A stretch of 64,000 nt of DNA, from contig CAVPNX010000027.1 of assembly GCA_963706885.1 (NCBI GenBank), forward strand, positions 124,001 through 188,000. The letters are read 5' to 3'. The translations under genes were made by a program, and so were the position numbers. Below are positions 34,350-43,356 of this stretch, in pieces. The stretch comes from Prado023 sp963706885. Its GTDB lineage: Bacteria > Actinomycetota > Actinomycetes > S36-B12 > CAIYMF01. The first letter of the stretch is position 1; each line of letters starts with the position of its first letter. The notes beneath the pieces were generated by a model, which was given only the letters and a program-made list of their open reading frames with translations, did not search any database and was not told the origin of the DNA.

Positions 34350-35967
34350 CTGATCGCGCCCGTCGTCCGACCCTGGCCAGCATGACGGCGGGCAGGGCAG
34401 CTCCCAGCACGATCAGCGCAGCGTAGGGGGCAGCCGCTGAGTAGTCCGAGACCAGCATGAAGCGCCAGAGCATCGTGGCCAGCGTCTCGGTGCCCGTGGG
34501 ATGCAGCAGCAGGGTTGCGGGCAGCTCCTTCATGGTCGTCAGGAACACCATCGCGGCGCCGGCGGCCAGGCCGGGGGCGGCCAGCGGGAGCGTGACCCGA
34601 CGCAGGGTGGCCCACCGGTCGAGCCCCAGGCTGCGGGCGACCTCCTCGGCGCGCACCGGGCTGTGCTCCACGGAGGCCCGGACCGCAGCCACCGCCAGCG
34701 GCAGGAACAGGACGACGTAGGCCAGGACGAGCAACGGGGTCTGCTGGTAGATGGGTCGCAACAACCGGACGCCGACGTAGACCATCGCGATCGCCACGAC
34801 GATCCCGGGAAGCGCGTGACCGATGTAGGTCGTCCGCTCCAGGCCCGCGCTGAGCCGACCCGGGTACCGGGCCGCGAGGACTCCGACCGGGATCGCCAGG
34901 GCCAGGCACGCGAGGGCGGCCAGCGTCGACAGCTGCAGGGTCGCGGCCAGCGCCGACCAGAACTGGCCGAGGTCCGCTGCGGCCCCGACCCCATCGAGAA
35001 GCCACGTGCTGATGGTGGCCGCCGGTACGACCACGCCGAGGACCACCACCCCCGCCAGGAGGCCGAGGGCGGGAACCGTGGCACGACGCAGCGGGACCCC
35101 GCGACCCACGCGCGCCACCCCGGAGCCGGTCCGGGTCCGCACCGCGCCGCGGACCCGGGCCTCGCTGGCCACGAGGATCGCGGCCAGCAGCACCAGCAGG
35201 ACGGAGAGGGCTGCCGCCCGGGTCGGGTCGAAGCCCGATCGGTAGGCGCCGTAGATGACCCAGGTGAACACCTCGTAGCGCATCAGGGCCACGGCCCCGA
35301 AGTCGGACAGGACGTACAGGGCCACGAGCAGGGCCCCGGCCGCCACGCTCGTGCGGATCTGCGGGATGGTCACCCGGCGCGCGACCTGCCAGCGGCCCAT
35401 GCCCAGCGAGGCGGCGACCTCCTCCTGAGCCGGGTCGATGCGGCGCAGGGCGGCGACCGCGGGCAGGAAGACGTAGGGGAAGGTCGTCATGGTGAGCACC
35501 AGCACCGCACCGGGGAAGCCGGCCAGCCCGGGCGCCACATCGAGCCAGACGAAGGCGCTGATGTAGCTCGGGACCGCCAGCGGCAGCACCAGCGCGACCG
35601 ACCAGAACCGCGCGCCGGGCAGGTCCGTGCGCGCCACCAGCCACGCGGAGGTGACGCCGATCAGGACGGCCAGCAGGGTCACGGTGGCCGCGAGCATGAT
35701 GCTGCGCAGCGTCAGTGCCACCGTCGCGGGTGTCGCCAGCACCTCGATGAGCGTGGCCACCGATCCGGTCCGGGCGATCAGGTACCAGATCGGAAGGACC
35801 GCCACGAATGCGGCGACGACCGAGGGCAGCACCAGCCACCAGGGCGCACGCCGGCTGCGGGCGCGCCGACGGGTTCCCGCCACCGGGCGCACCGACGGCC
35901 CGGTGCCGGGTCCCACGGGATTCGCGGGACCCGGCACCGGATCGTTGATGGTCGGCGCGGCGGTCAC
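34342..35967 (-). CDS. fbpB: Ferric-iron ABC transporter permease (fused double domain)
   Basis: A 541-residue permease with two BPD-transporter modules in one chain (about twelve helices), as in FbpB/SfuB. Each half carries an EAA-type loop: E-V-A-A-S-L-G-M-G-R-W-Q-V-A-R-R-V in the first and E-V-A-R-S-L-G-L-D-R-W-A-T-L-R-R-V in the second, where the ATPase docks. The GTG at 35967 follows AGGAGG; the frame upstream is not protein-like. It lies 39 bp after fbpA. Confidence 0.9.
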   Translation of the reverse strand: MTAAPTINDPVPGPANPVGPGTGPSVRPVAGTRRRARSRRAPWWLVLPSVVAAFVAVLPIWYLIARTGSVATLIEVLATPATVALTLRSIMLAATVTLLAVLIGVTSAWLVARTDLPGARFWSVALVLPLAVPSYISAFVWLDVAPGLAGFPGAVLVLTMTTFPYVFLPAVAALRRIDPAQEEVAASLGMGRWQVARRVTIPQIRTSVAAGALLVALYVLSDFGAVALMRYEVFTWVIYGAYRSGFDPTRAAALSVLLVLLAAILVASEARVRGAVRTRTGSGVARVGRGVPLRRATVPALGLLAGVVVLGVVVPAATISTWLLDGVGAAADLGQFWSALAATLQLSTLAALACLALAIPVGVLAARYPGRLSAGLERTTYIGHALPGIVVAIAMVYVGVRLLRPIYQQTPLLVLAYVVLFLPLAVAAVRASVEHSPVRAEEVARSLGLDRWATLRRVTLPLAAPGLAAGAAMVFLTTMKELPATLLLHPTGTETLATMLWRFMLVSDYSAAAPYAALIVLGAALPAVMLARVGRRARSDA

Positions 35968-36006
35968 CCGACTCCTCCTCAACCCGCCCTCGGGCGGGCA
36001 CACGGC

Positions 36007-37143
36007 CTACTGGGTCAGCAGCCCGACCTCGGCCAGCAGGGCCTGGGTCTCGGCGATGGAGTCCAGGTCGGACAGGTCGATGGCGGGCGGGTCGAGGGAC
36101 TCCAGCGACGGCAGGCCCTCGGGAGCAGCCGCACCCTCGATCAGCGGATACTCCCACGTCTGCTCGGCGAAGTAGGCCTGGGCCTTCTCCCCGGTCAGGT
36201 AGTCCACGAGGGCCAGGGCCTGCTCGGGCTGGTCGCTGGAGGCCAGGATCCCGGCGCCGGCCACGTTGACCAGGCCCCCGGGATCGCCGGCGGCCATGAA
36301 CTGGTTGCGGGCGGTGACGTTCTCCTCGCCCTTCTCGGCGATGAGCTCGTAGAGGTAGTAGTGGTTGATCAGTCCGATCTGGACCTCGCCGGCATCCACC
36401 GCGTCGCGCACCTGGGAGTTGCCCTCGTAGGCGACCGGGTCCTGCGCAGCGAACGCCTCGAGCCAGGCCCGGGCGCCGTCCTCACCCCGCAGGACGCGCA
36501 GGCCGGTGACGAACGACTGCCAGCTGGCGTTGGTCGGGGCGTAGCCGATCCTTCCCCCGGCGAAGTCGCCGGCGACGACCTCGTCGATCGTGTCGGGCGC
36601 CTCGGAGACCAGGTCGGAGTTGTACACCACGACGCGGACCCGTCCCGACGTCCCGGTCCAGGTGCCGTCAGCGGCCCGGTAGGCGGCCGGCACCCGCTCC
36701 ACGGTCTGCTCCGGGAGGGTGGCGAACAGCCCCTCCTTGGTCAGGGCGCCCAGCGCGCCGGCGTCCTGGGAGAGGAAGACGTCCGCCGGGCTGGCGTCAC
36801 CCTCGGTGAGCAGCTGCGCGGACAGCTCCCCCGAGCCCGCGCTGCGCACCTCGACGGGGATCCCGGTGTCGGCGGTGAACTGCTCCAGCAGCGGCCCGAC
36901 CAGCTCCTCGCTGCGTCCGTTGTAGAGGGTGATGGCCCCCTGGTCATCCCCGCTCGGGGTTGCGCCGTCCGCGGGCCCGGAGCTGCAGCCGGCCAACAGG
37001 AGGGCCGCGGCGGTCACGGCCGCAGCGACTCCCGCGCGGCGCCGGGCGCCGAATGGCAGGCCCTGACTGGTGGGGAGGGCGGCGCCCTGGGGCGCCCTCG
37101 GGTCGGGGGTCGAACCGGAGGGTCCGGTGGTGCGGATGGTCAC
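36007..37143 (-). CDS. fbpA: Ferric-iron ABC transporter substrate-binding lipoprotein
   Basis: A 378-residue lipoprotein. After a basic 36-residue N terminus comes a hydrophobic helix and the lipobox L-L-L-A-G-C. The mature protein has I-T-L-Y-N-G-R-S-E-E-L near its start, D-V-F-L-S-Q-D-A-G-A-L and N-H-Y-Y-L-Y-E-L, where the paired Tyr is the usual Fe(III) ligand pair of the FbpA/FutA group. It captures ferric iron outside the membrane for FbpB/C. An iron-box-like sequence lies just upstream. Confidence 0.9.
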   Translation of the reverse strand: MTIRTTGPSGSTPDPRAPQGAALPTSQGLPFGARRRAGVAAAVTAAALLLAGCSSGPADGATPSGDDQGAITLYNGRSEELVGPLLEQFTADTGIPVEVRSAGSGELSAQLLTEGDASPADVFLSQDAGALGALTKEGLFATLPEQTVERVPAAYRAADGTWTGTSGRVRVVVYNSDLVSEAPDTIDEVVAGDFAGGRIGYAPTNASWQSFVTGLRVLRGEDGARAWLEAFAAQDPVAYEGNSQVRDAVDAGEVQIGLINHYYLYELIAEKGEENVTARNQFMAAGDPGGLVNVAGAGILASSDQPEQALALVDYLTGEKAQAYFAEQTWEYPLIEGAAAPEGLPSLESLDPPAIDLSDLDSIAETQALLAEVGLLTQ

Positions 37144-37163
37144 GTCTCTCCTTGGGCGGCTGG

Positions 37164-37183
37164 TAAGGCGTGCCTACCCTAAA
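37164..37183 (-). promoter_or_regulatory. DtxR/IdeR-type iron box before fbpA
   Basis: On the minus strand the site reads TTTAGGGTAGGCACGCCTTA, close to the DtxR/IdeR consensus TTAGGTTAGGCTAACCTAA. It lies 20-40 bp upstream of fbpA, suggesting iron-dependent repression of the importer. Confidence 0.55.
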
Positions 37184-37248
37184 CCACGGCCCAGAACAGG
37201 CCAAATCCGGCCCGCCTCCACGGCCCCCCACCACCACCGGCCGACTGG

Positions 37249-38907
37249 CTACCCGGTGACGACGTCCCGACGCGCGAACCGGGTGACCCCGAGGACGACC
37301 AGCCCCACGGCGATCCCGACCATGACGGGGACCCCGAGGTACTGCGGATCGGGACCGGGGACCACTGGTGAGTGGGCGAACGGGCTGACGTTGCGGACCC
37401 ATTCGGGGATGTCCCAGAGGACCCCGAACTCGCCCATCACCAGGAAGGCCACGAACAGCGCCCAGGCGATGCCGGTCATCCTCGGCCAGAACCCCCAGAT
37501 CGCGACAGCCAGGCCGACCATGACCCAGGCGGCCGGGATCCGGGCGGTGGCCGCGATGGCCAGTCGCCCGACCTGCGCGGGCTCACCCACGGACAGCGCA
37601 TGGCCCAGGCCGATCGCCAGCCCCACGAGTGTCATGAGCACCGCCACGCCGACGAGCGCCAGGGCTGCGTGGCTGGCGGCCCACTGGCGGCGCGAGGTGG
37701 CCGTGGCCAGGACGTTCTCCGCGCGCCCGCCCTCCTCCTCGGAGTGCAGCCAGGAGGCGGCCACGATCCCGTACGCGGCGACCAGCGAGCCGATGATCCC
37801 CAGCTCTGCGGCGAGGAACATGTCCACGATCCCCTGCCGCCCACCCAGCCGCTCCAGGAACTCGGCCATCGCCGGGGTGTCGATGAACCCGCTCACGCTG
37901 TCGGCCACACTGCCCAGCACGACGCCCATCAGGACCGCGGCGACCGTCCACGCCAGGAATCCCGGCCGCTGCAGACGCCACGACAGGCCCCAGGTGGAGC
38001 TGATCCGGCCCTCGGCGGGACCGGGACGGTCGGCCAGGAGCCCGGCGCCGAGGTCCCGACGGCGCTGCAGCAGGAAGGCGACGGCGACCAGGACCGCGGT
38101 GGCGACCACGGGCAGGACCAGGATCCCCCAGCGGGTTCCGGAGAACGCCCGGACCTGCTGGCTCCACCCGATCGGCGACAGCCAGGACAGCCATCCCGGT
38201 CCGGCCTCGGCGAGGTCCCCGACCGCACGGGCCACGTAGGCCACGGCCAGGGCGATCAGCCCCAGCCCGGTGGCCGAGCGCGCGCCCACACTGAGCTGGG
38301 CGGTGATCCCGCCGACTGCCGCGAACAGCAGGCCAGTGGCACCCCATGCGGCGCCGAACGCCACGGCACCGGCTGCGGGCAGCCCGGCCAGCGCCAGGCC
38401 GGCGGCGGTCAGGACCGCGATCCCGGCCGACGCCGTCGCCGCCAGCAGGAGACCGGCAGCCAGCGGTGCTGCCCGGCCGACGACGGTCGCCCCGACGAGC
38501 TCGAGGCGACCCGCCTCCTCCTCGGCGCGGGTGTGGCGGACCACGAGGATGATCATCAGCACAGCGACCATCGCGGCACCGAACGCCGTCATCTTGAACA
38601 GGGACAGCTCACCGAGGGAGGTGGGGTCGTAGATCCGTCCGTACAGGGCGATGAGGGCGGCCGACCCGTTGATCGCCTCGGCCGCCTGGACGCGCTGGGG
38701 CAGGTCCGGGTACAGCCCGACGGTCGCCTGGGCGGAGAACGTGGCCATGCCCGCGATCAGCAGGACCCACGACGGGACCAGGAACCGGTCGCGCCGCAGG
38801 GCCAGCCGCAGCATCTGGCCGGTACCGACCAGCGCCGAGCCACCGCTGCCACCCTCCCCCGGTGCGGCGACCGGCCGGGAGGTCGTCGGGGCCGCGCTGG
38901 TGGTCAT
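37249..38907 (-). CDS. ABC-2 type permease of the polyketide-antibiotic exporter group
   Basis: A 552-residue membrane protein with about twelve hydrophobic helices arranged as two similar halves, each with an amphipathic E-E-E-(A/G)-G-R segment (R-A-E-E-E-A-G-R-L-E-L and S-E-E-E-G-G-R-A-E-N-V). This double-length layout is typical of actinobacterial 'exporter of polyketide antibiotics' permeases. The start ATG at 38907 overlaps the ATPase stop (ATGA). No polyketide synthase is in the window, so this may serve in self-protection or lipid export; the substrate is unknown. Confidence 0.85.
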   Translation of the reverse strand: MTTSAAPTTSRPVAAPGEGGSGGSALVGTGQMLRLALRRDRFLVPSWVLLIAGMATFSAQATVGLYPDLPQRVQAAEAINGSAALIALYGRIYDPTSLGELSLFKMTAFGAAMVAVLMIILVVRHTRAEEEAGRLELVGATVVGRAAPLAAGLLLAATASAGIAVLTAAGLALAGLPAAGAVAFGAAWGATGLLFAAVGGITAQLSVGARSATGLGLIALAVAYVARAVGDLAEAGPGWLSWLSPIGWSQQVRAFSGTRWGILVLPVVATAVLVAVAFLLQRRRDLGAGLLADRPGPAEGRISSTWGLSWRLQRPGFLAWTVAAVLMGVVLGSVADSVSGFIDTPAMAEFLERLGGRQGIVDMFLAAELGIIGSLVAAYGIVAASWLHSEEEGGRAENVLATATSRRQWAASHAALALVGVAVLMTLVGLAIGLGHALSVGEPAQVGRLAIAATARIPAAWVMVGLAVAIWGFWPRMTGIAWALFVAFLVMGEFGVLWDIPEWVRNVSPFAHSPVVPGPDPQYLGVPVMVGIAVGLVVLGVTRFARRDVVTG

Positions 38908-39923
38908 GCCGAGGCCTTCCCCCGACGCCCGAGGTGCCAGTGGTGCGCCCCACCCGCGCCGTTCCCCTCGACCGAGCTCGGGTCCGGTTCGGCGAGCACG
39001 TCGCGGTAGTGCCGCAGGAACAGCTCCTCGAGCGTGGGCGGTGCGGTCGTCAGGCTGGTCAGCCCTCCCGACCCGAGGCTGGCCATCAGGGGCGAGAGGC
39101 CATGACTCTCGACGCTGGCGGTGACCCGCCGGCCCGCCACCACCACGTCGTGGACCCCGGGGAGGTGGTCGAGGCCCGCAGGGACCACGTCCACCTCGGC
39201 GACCACCGACGTCCGGGTCAGGTGCCGCAGCTGGGCCATGGTCCCGGACTCCACGACGACGCCCTGGCGGATGATGCTCACGCGGTCGCAGAGCGCCTCC
39301 ACCTCGGACAGGATGTGGCTGCTCAGCAGCACGGTGCGGCCATCGGCCCGGAAGACCTCGATGTGCTCCCGGAAGGTGGCATCCATCAACGGGTCGAGCC
39401 CCGCGGTCGGCTCGTCGAGGAGCAGCAGCTCCACGTCGCTGGCCAGCGCGGCAACGAGGGCCACCTTCTGCCGGTTGCCCTTGGAGTAGGTGCGGCCCTT
39501 CTTCGTCGGGTCGAGGTCGAAGCGGGCGATCAGGTCGTCGCGCCGGGCGCGATCCAGGCCACCGCGCATCCGGCCCAGCATGTCGATGACCTCGCCCCCG
39601 GTCAGGTTCGGCCACAGGGTGACATCGCCGGGCACGTAGGCCAGGCGGCGGTGCAGCGCCGCCGCGTCATGCCAGGGGTCAGCGCCGAGCACCCGGACGG
39701 TCCCGGCGTCGGCACGCAGCAGGCCCAGCAGGATCCGCAGCGTGGTGGTCTTGCCCGCGCCGTTGGGCCCCAGCAGGCCGTGCACCTCCCCGGGGACCAC
39801 CTCGAGGGTGAGCTGGTCGAGGACCCGGGTGGTGCCGAAGCTCTTGACCAGGCCCTGGACGTCGATGACGGCGTCGGTGGGCGGCAGCTCGGTGACCGGC
39901 GCAGGTGCGGAATCGATGACCAT
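38904..39923 (-). CDS. ABC transporter ATP-binding protein (partner of the polyketide-exporter-type permease)
   Basis: A 339-residue ATPase: Walker A G-P-N-G-A-G-K-T-T-T, signature Y-S-K-G-N-R-Q-K-V-A-L (S-K-G-N replacing S-G-G-Q, as in this exporter group), Walker B L-L-L-L-D-E-P-T-A-G-L-D-P and switch S-S-H-I-L-S-E-V-E-A. The C-terminal ~100 residues are the extension found in drug-exporter (DrrA-like) ATPases. The ATG at 39923 is used because TACCGT sits 7 nt upstream and the earlier open frame is intergenic. Confidence 0.9.
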   Translation of the reverse strand: MVIDSAPAPVTELPPTDAVIDVQGLVKSFGTTRVLDQLTLEVVPGEVHGLLGPNGAGKTTTLRILLGLLRADAGTVRVLGADPWHDAAALHRRLAYVPGDVTLWPNLTGGEVIDMLGRMRGGLDRARRDDLIARFDLDPTKKGRTYSKGNRQKVALVAALASDVELLLLDEPTAGLDPLMDATFREHIEVFRADGRTVLLSSHILSEVEALCDRVSIIRQGVVVESGTMAQLRHLTRTSVVAEVDVVPAGLDHLPGVHDVVVAGRRVTASVESHGLSPLMASLGSGGLTSLTTAPPTLEELFLRHYRDVLAEPDPSSVEGNGAGGAHHWHLGRRGKASA

Positions 39924-39930
39924 ACCCAGC

Positions 39931-39936
39931 ACGGTA
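39931..39936 (-). promoter_or_regulatory. -10 box (TACCGT) of a likely leaderless ABC ATPase mRNA
   Basis: TACCGT on the minus strand lies 7 nt before the ATG at 39923. The 170-bp gap to the divergent plsB gene holds nothing else recognisable. Confidence 0.45.
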
Positions 39937-40093
39937 TGCCCGGGATCTCCCGAACACGAGGGTCCTTCGACCCGTGCCCGGCGACCGCCCGCCAGTCCCG
40001 GGCGGACCCGAGGAGGCCGGTTCCGACCTGCGATCCGGCCCACCTGCGCCGCTAGCCTCGCACCCATCTGCGAAGCTACCGATCGGAGCCATC

Positions 40094-41905
40094 GTGAACG
40101 ACGTCCTGGACTCTGCTGAGTTCGGCGCGATCCTGCAGGGGCTGGCCGACGAGTCCGGCACGCCCGTGGCGGCCCTGCGTGAGGAGGCCGAGGCCGATCT
40201 CAAGGAGATGGCCGTCCGGCCGGGCAAGTGGAGCAATGCGGCCTGGGACCGCTTCTGCGCCTGGCTCTCCCGCGCCTACCGCGTCGACTTCCGTCCCGCC
40301 GAGGTCGAGCGGCTGCGCGAGCTGAACCGGTCCGCCTCACTGGTGTTCCTGCCCAACCATCGCTCCTACCTGGACCCGATGGTGCTGCGCTCGGCCCTGG
40401 CCCAGCACGGGTTCGCGCCCAACAACGTGCTCGGCGGTGCGAACCTGGCCATCTGGCCGTTCTCGGAGATCGGCCAGCGCAACGGGATCGTGTTCATCCG
40501 CCGGGAGTTCCGCGACGACCACGTGTACCGGGCCACGCTGAAGGCCTACCTGTCCCACCTGATCGCCGAGCGCAAGAACCTCGAGTGGTACATCGAGGGT
40601 GGGCGCACCCGCACGGGCAAGCTCCGGCCACCCCGCCTGGGGATCCTGAGCTACGTCATGGACGCCTACGGCGAGCACCCCGAGCGCGACGTCCTGATCA
40701 TCCCCACGTCGGTCATCTACGACCAGCAGCACGAGGTCGGGGCGATCTCCGCCGAGGAGATGGGCGGCCGCAAGAAGCCCGAGAGCATCAAGTGGATGTA
40801 CGAGTTCGCCACGTCGCAGTCCCGCCGCCTGGGACGGGCGTACCTGCGGTTCGGGGAGCCGCTGTCCCTGGCCGACGCGGTGGCCCTGACCGCCGACGAG
40901 GAGGGCACCCCCCGGCCCCGGCTGGCCGTGTCGAAGGTGGCCTTCGAGACGATGAACCGGATCAACAAGGTCACGCCGATCACCCCGGGTGCGCTGATCA
41001 CGTTCGCGCTGCTGGACAACGGCGACCGGTCGATCACCGTGGAGGAGGGCCGGCGGATCCTGCACCCGCTGGCCGACTACATCCAGCGCCGCCAGCTGCC
41101 CATGACCGAGTGGCCGGACCTCAGCGAGTTCGGGCGGATGCGCGAGGTGCTCGACCGGCTGGTCCGCGAGGGCGTCATCACCGTCTACCGCGGCGGCACC
41201 GAGCCCGTCTACGCGATCAGCCCCGGCAAGCAGCACGAGGCCGCGTTCTACCGGAACACGATCATCCACTTCTTCCTGGTGCGGGCCATCACCGAGCTCG
41301 CCGCGCTGCAGGCCGCCGAGGACGAGGCGCCCGACATCCCCGAGGCCACCTGGCAGAACGCCCGCCGGCTCAAGGACCTGCTGCGCTTCGAGTTCTTCTT
41401 CCCGGGCACCCGCGAGTTCGCCGACCAGGTGTCGGCCGAGGCGAGCTACATGAACCCCGGCTGGGAGGACCGCACCTTCAGCCCGGCGCGCATCCGCGAG
41501 GGGATGGGCGAGCTGGACATGCTCGTGGCCCACCGCGTCATCGGACCCTTCTTCGAGGCCTACAGCGTCCTGGCTGACGAGCTCACGCTGCTCGGCCAGC
41601 CGGCCGACGACAAGGAGCTGGTCACCCGAAGCCTGGGCCTCGCCCAGCAGCGGTGGCTCCAGCGGCAGCTGACGACCCCCGAGTCGGTCTCCGCGGACTA
41701 CTTCCGCAACGCCGTGCAGCTGGCCGACAGGTTCGGCCTGATCGCCTCCGAGGAGCCGGGGCTCGCCGACCGCCGACGGGCCTTCGCCGACGAGCTGCGC
41801 CAGATCACCCGTCGCCTGGACACGCTGCGCAGGATCGCCCAGGCGTCAGGACAACCCGTGCTCGCCGAACGCACCCCACGGCCCCAGGGAGGGATCCATG
41901 GCTGA
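40094..41905 (+). CDS. plsB: Glycerol-3-phosphate 1-O-acyltransferase
   Basis: A 603-residue membrane-associated acyltransferase. The LPLAT blocks occur in order: N-H-R-S-Y-L-D-P (H-x4-D catalytic pair, residues ~80-87), F-I-R-R-E-F, E-G-G-R-T-R-T-G-K and I-I-P-T-S-V-I-Y-D. A long C-terminal helical region follows, as in PlsB. It acylates sn-glycerol-3-phosphate at position 1, the first step to phospholipids and triacylglycerol. The GTG at 40094 has GGAG 8 nt upstream. The next gene, a HAD-PlsC fusion, overlaps it by 8 bp; mycobacteria have the same pair (plsB2 and plsC). Confidence 0.9.
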   Translation: MNDVLDSAEFGAILQGLADESGTPVAALREEAEADLKEMAVRPGKWSNAAWDRFCAWLSRAYRVDFRPAEVERLRELNRSASLVFLPNHRSYLDPMVLRSALAQHGFAPNNVLGGANLAIWPFSEIGQRNGIVFIRREFRDDHVYRATLKAYLSHLIAERKNLEWYIEGGRTRTGKLRPPRLGILSYVMDAYGEHPERDVLIIPTSVIYDQQHEVGAISAEEMGGRKKPESIKWMYEFATSQSRRLGRAYLRFGEPLSLADAVALTADEEGTPRPRLAVSKVAFETMNRINKVTPITPGALITFALLDNGDRSITVEEGRRILHPLADYIQRRQLPMTEWPDLSEFGRMREVLDRLVREGVITVYRGGTEPVYAISPGKQHEAAFYRNTIIHFFLVRAITELAALQAAEDEAPDIPEATWQNARRLKDLLRFEFFFPGTREFADQVSAEASYMNPGWEDRTFSPARIREGMGELDMLVAHRVIGPFFEAYSVLADELTLLGQPADDKELVTRSLGLAQQRWLQRQLTTPESVSADYFRNAVQLADRFGLIASEEPGLADRRRAFADELRQITRRLDTLRRIAQASGQPVLAERTPRPQGGIHG

Positions 41906-43340
41906 CATCGAGTGGCTCGTCGAGGAGATCGACAACTCCCCGGAGGGCCCCACCGTCGGGGCCTTCTTCGACTTCGACGGCACCCTGATCGCCGGCTACT
42001 CCGCAGCTGCGTTCTTCACCTACCGGCTCAAGCGTCGCGAGATCTCGACAAGCGAGCTGATGCGCACGATCCGCGAGAGCGTCAACGTCGAGCGCCGGGG
42101 CCACGACGTCACCGAGCTGATGAACGTCGGTGTCCAGGGCCAGGCCGGACGGAACGCGGCCGAGGCCGAGAGCTGGGCGCGCACGGTCTTCGCCAAGGAG
42201 ATCGCCGAGATGATCTACCCCGACGCGCGCACCCTGATCGACGCGCACCTGCGTCGGCACCACACGGTGGTGATCGCCTCCTCGGCCACCCGGGCGCAGA
42301 TCCAGGCCACGGCCGACGACCTGGGCATCGACCACATCATCTGCACCGAGATGGAGGTCGACGACGACGGTCGCTACACCGGCGCCCTGGCCAGCCCGAT
42401 CCGCTGGGGTGAGGGGAAGTCCGACGCGGTCGCGGAGTTCGCCGAGGAGCTCCAGATCGACCTCGACGAGTCCTTCGGCTACTCCAACGGCAGCGAGGAC
42501 GTCCCCTTCCTGGAGACCGTCGGCCGGCCATGCGCGCTGAACCCCGACGAGGGCCTGGTCGAGATCGCCCACGAGCGCGGGTGGCCCGTCGCCCAGCTCG
42601 TCGAGCCCCGGTCCACCACACCGGTCGACGTGGTGCGCAGCGTCGCCGCGATGGGTGTGTTCGCCGGCAGCGTCGGGGCGGCCGCAGCGCTGGCCCTGGT
42701 GAACCAGAGCCGATCGCTGGGGGCCAACGTCGCCGCGGGAGTGGGCTGCGACCTCGGGATGGCCACCGCGGGCGTGCGACTGCGGGTCATCGGCGAGGAG
42801 AACGTGTGGTCGGCCCGTCCCGCGGTCTTCCTGTTCAACCACCAGAGCCAGCTGGACGCCTTCGTCCTCGGGTCCATCCTGCGCAAGGACTTCACAGGCG
42901 TCGCGAAGAAGTCCCTGGAGCGCGACCCGATCTTCGGACCGGTGGGATTCCTCGCCGACGTCGCCTACATCGACCGGTCCGACAGCACCAAGGCCCGCCA
43001 GGGCCTCGAGCCGGCCGTCGAGGCCCTGCGCAGGGGCAAGTCGATTGCGATCGCGCCGGAGGGCACCCGCTCCCCCACGCCCAGGCTCCTGCCCTTCAAG
43101 AAGGGCCCGTTCCACATGGCGATGCAGGCCGGTGTCCCGGTGGTCCCGATCGTGATGCGCAACTGCGGGGAGATCATGGGGGCGCACTCGATGGCCATCC
43201 ACCCCGGGACCGTCGACGTGGCCGTGCTCGCGCCGGTCCCGACCGACGACTGGACGCTGGAGAACCTCAACGACAACATCGCCCGGGTCCGCCAGATGTA
43301 CCTCGACACGCTGGCCAACTGGCCATCGGCCCCCTCCTGA
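41898..43340 (+). CDS. Bifunctional HAD-IB phosphatase / 1-acylglycerol-3-phosphate acyltransferase
   Basis: A 480-residue fusion. Residues ~15-220 are a HAD-IB (SerB-like) hydrolase: F-F-D-F-D-G-T-L (motif I), V-I-A-S-S-A-T (motif II), Y-S-N-G-S-E-D (motif III). A short hydrophobic segment leads to a PlsC domain with L-F-N-H-Q-S-Q-L-D-A-F (H-x4-D), G-V-A-K-K-S-L, I-A-P-E-G-T-R-S and V-P-I-V-M-R-N. The acyltransferase would make phosphatidate from the PlsB product; the phosphatase part may act on a related phosphate ester, but its substrate is unknown. The fusion is typical of actinobacteria and is coupled to plsB. Confidence 0.9.
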   Translation: MADIEWLVEEIDNSPEGPTVGAFFDFDGTLIAGYSAAAFFTYRLKRREISTSELMRTIRESVNVERRGHDVTELMNVGVQGQAGRNAAEAESWARTVFAKEIAEMIYPDARTLIDAHLRRHHTVVIASSATRAQIQATADDLGIDHIICTEMEVDDDGRYTGALASPIRWGEGKSDAVAEFAEELQIDLDESFGYSNGSEDVPFLETVGRPCALNPDEGLVEIAHERGWPVAQLVEPRSTTPVDVVRSVAAMGVFAGSVGAAAALALVNQSRSLGANVAAGVGCDLGMATAGVRLRVIGEENVWSARPAVFLFNHQSQLDAFVLGSILRKDFTGVAKKSLERDPIFGPVGFLADVAYIDRSDSTKARQGLEPAVEALRRGKSIAIAPEGTRSPTPRLLPFKKGPFHMAMQAGVPVVPIVMRNCGEIMGAHSMAIHPGTVDVAVLAPVPTDDWTLENLNDNIARVRQMYLDTLANWPSAPS

Positions 43341-43344
43341 GCCC

Positions 43345-43350
43345 TACTCT
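43345..43350 (+). promoter_or_regulatory. -10 box (TACTCT) of a likely leaderless amine oxidase mRNA
   Basis: TACTCT ends 6 nt before the ATG at 43357 and begins 4 bp after the stop of the upstream gene. Confidence 0.5.
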
Positions 43351-43356
43351 CCCGAC

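Noticed and set aside
34501..37182. 893-codon open frame on the plus strand
   Set aside because: It lies opposite the fbp genes and is low-complexity Arg/Gly/Gln-rich sequence with no recognisable family.
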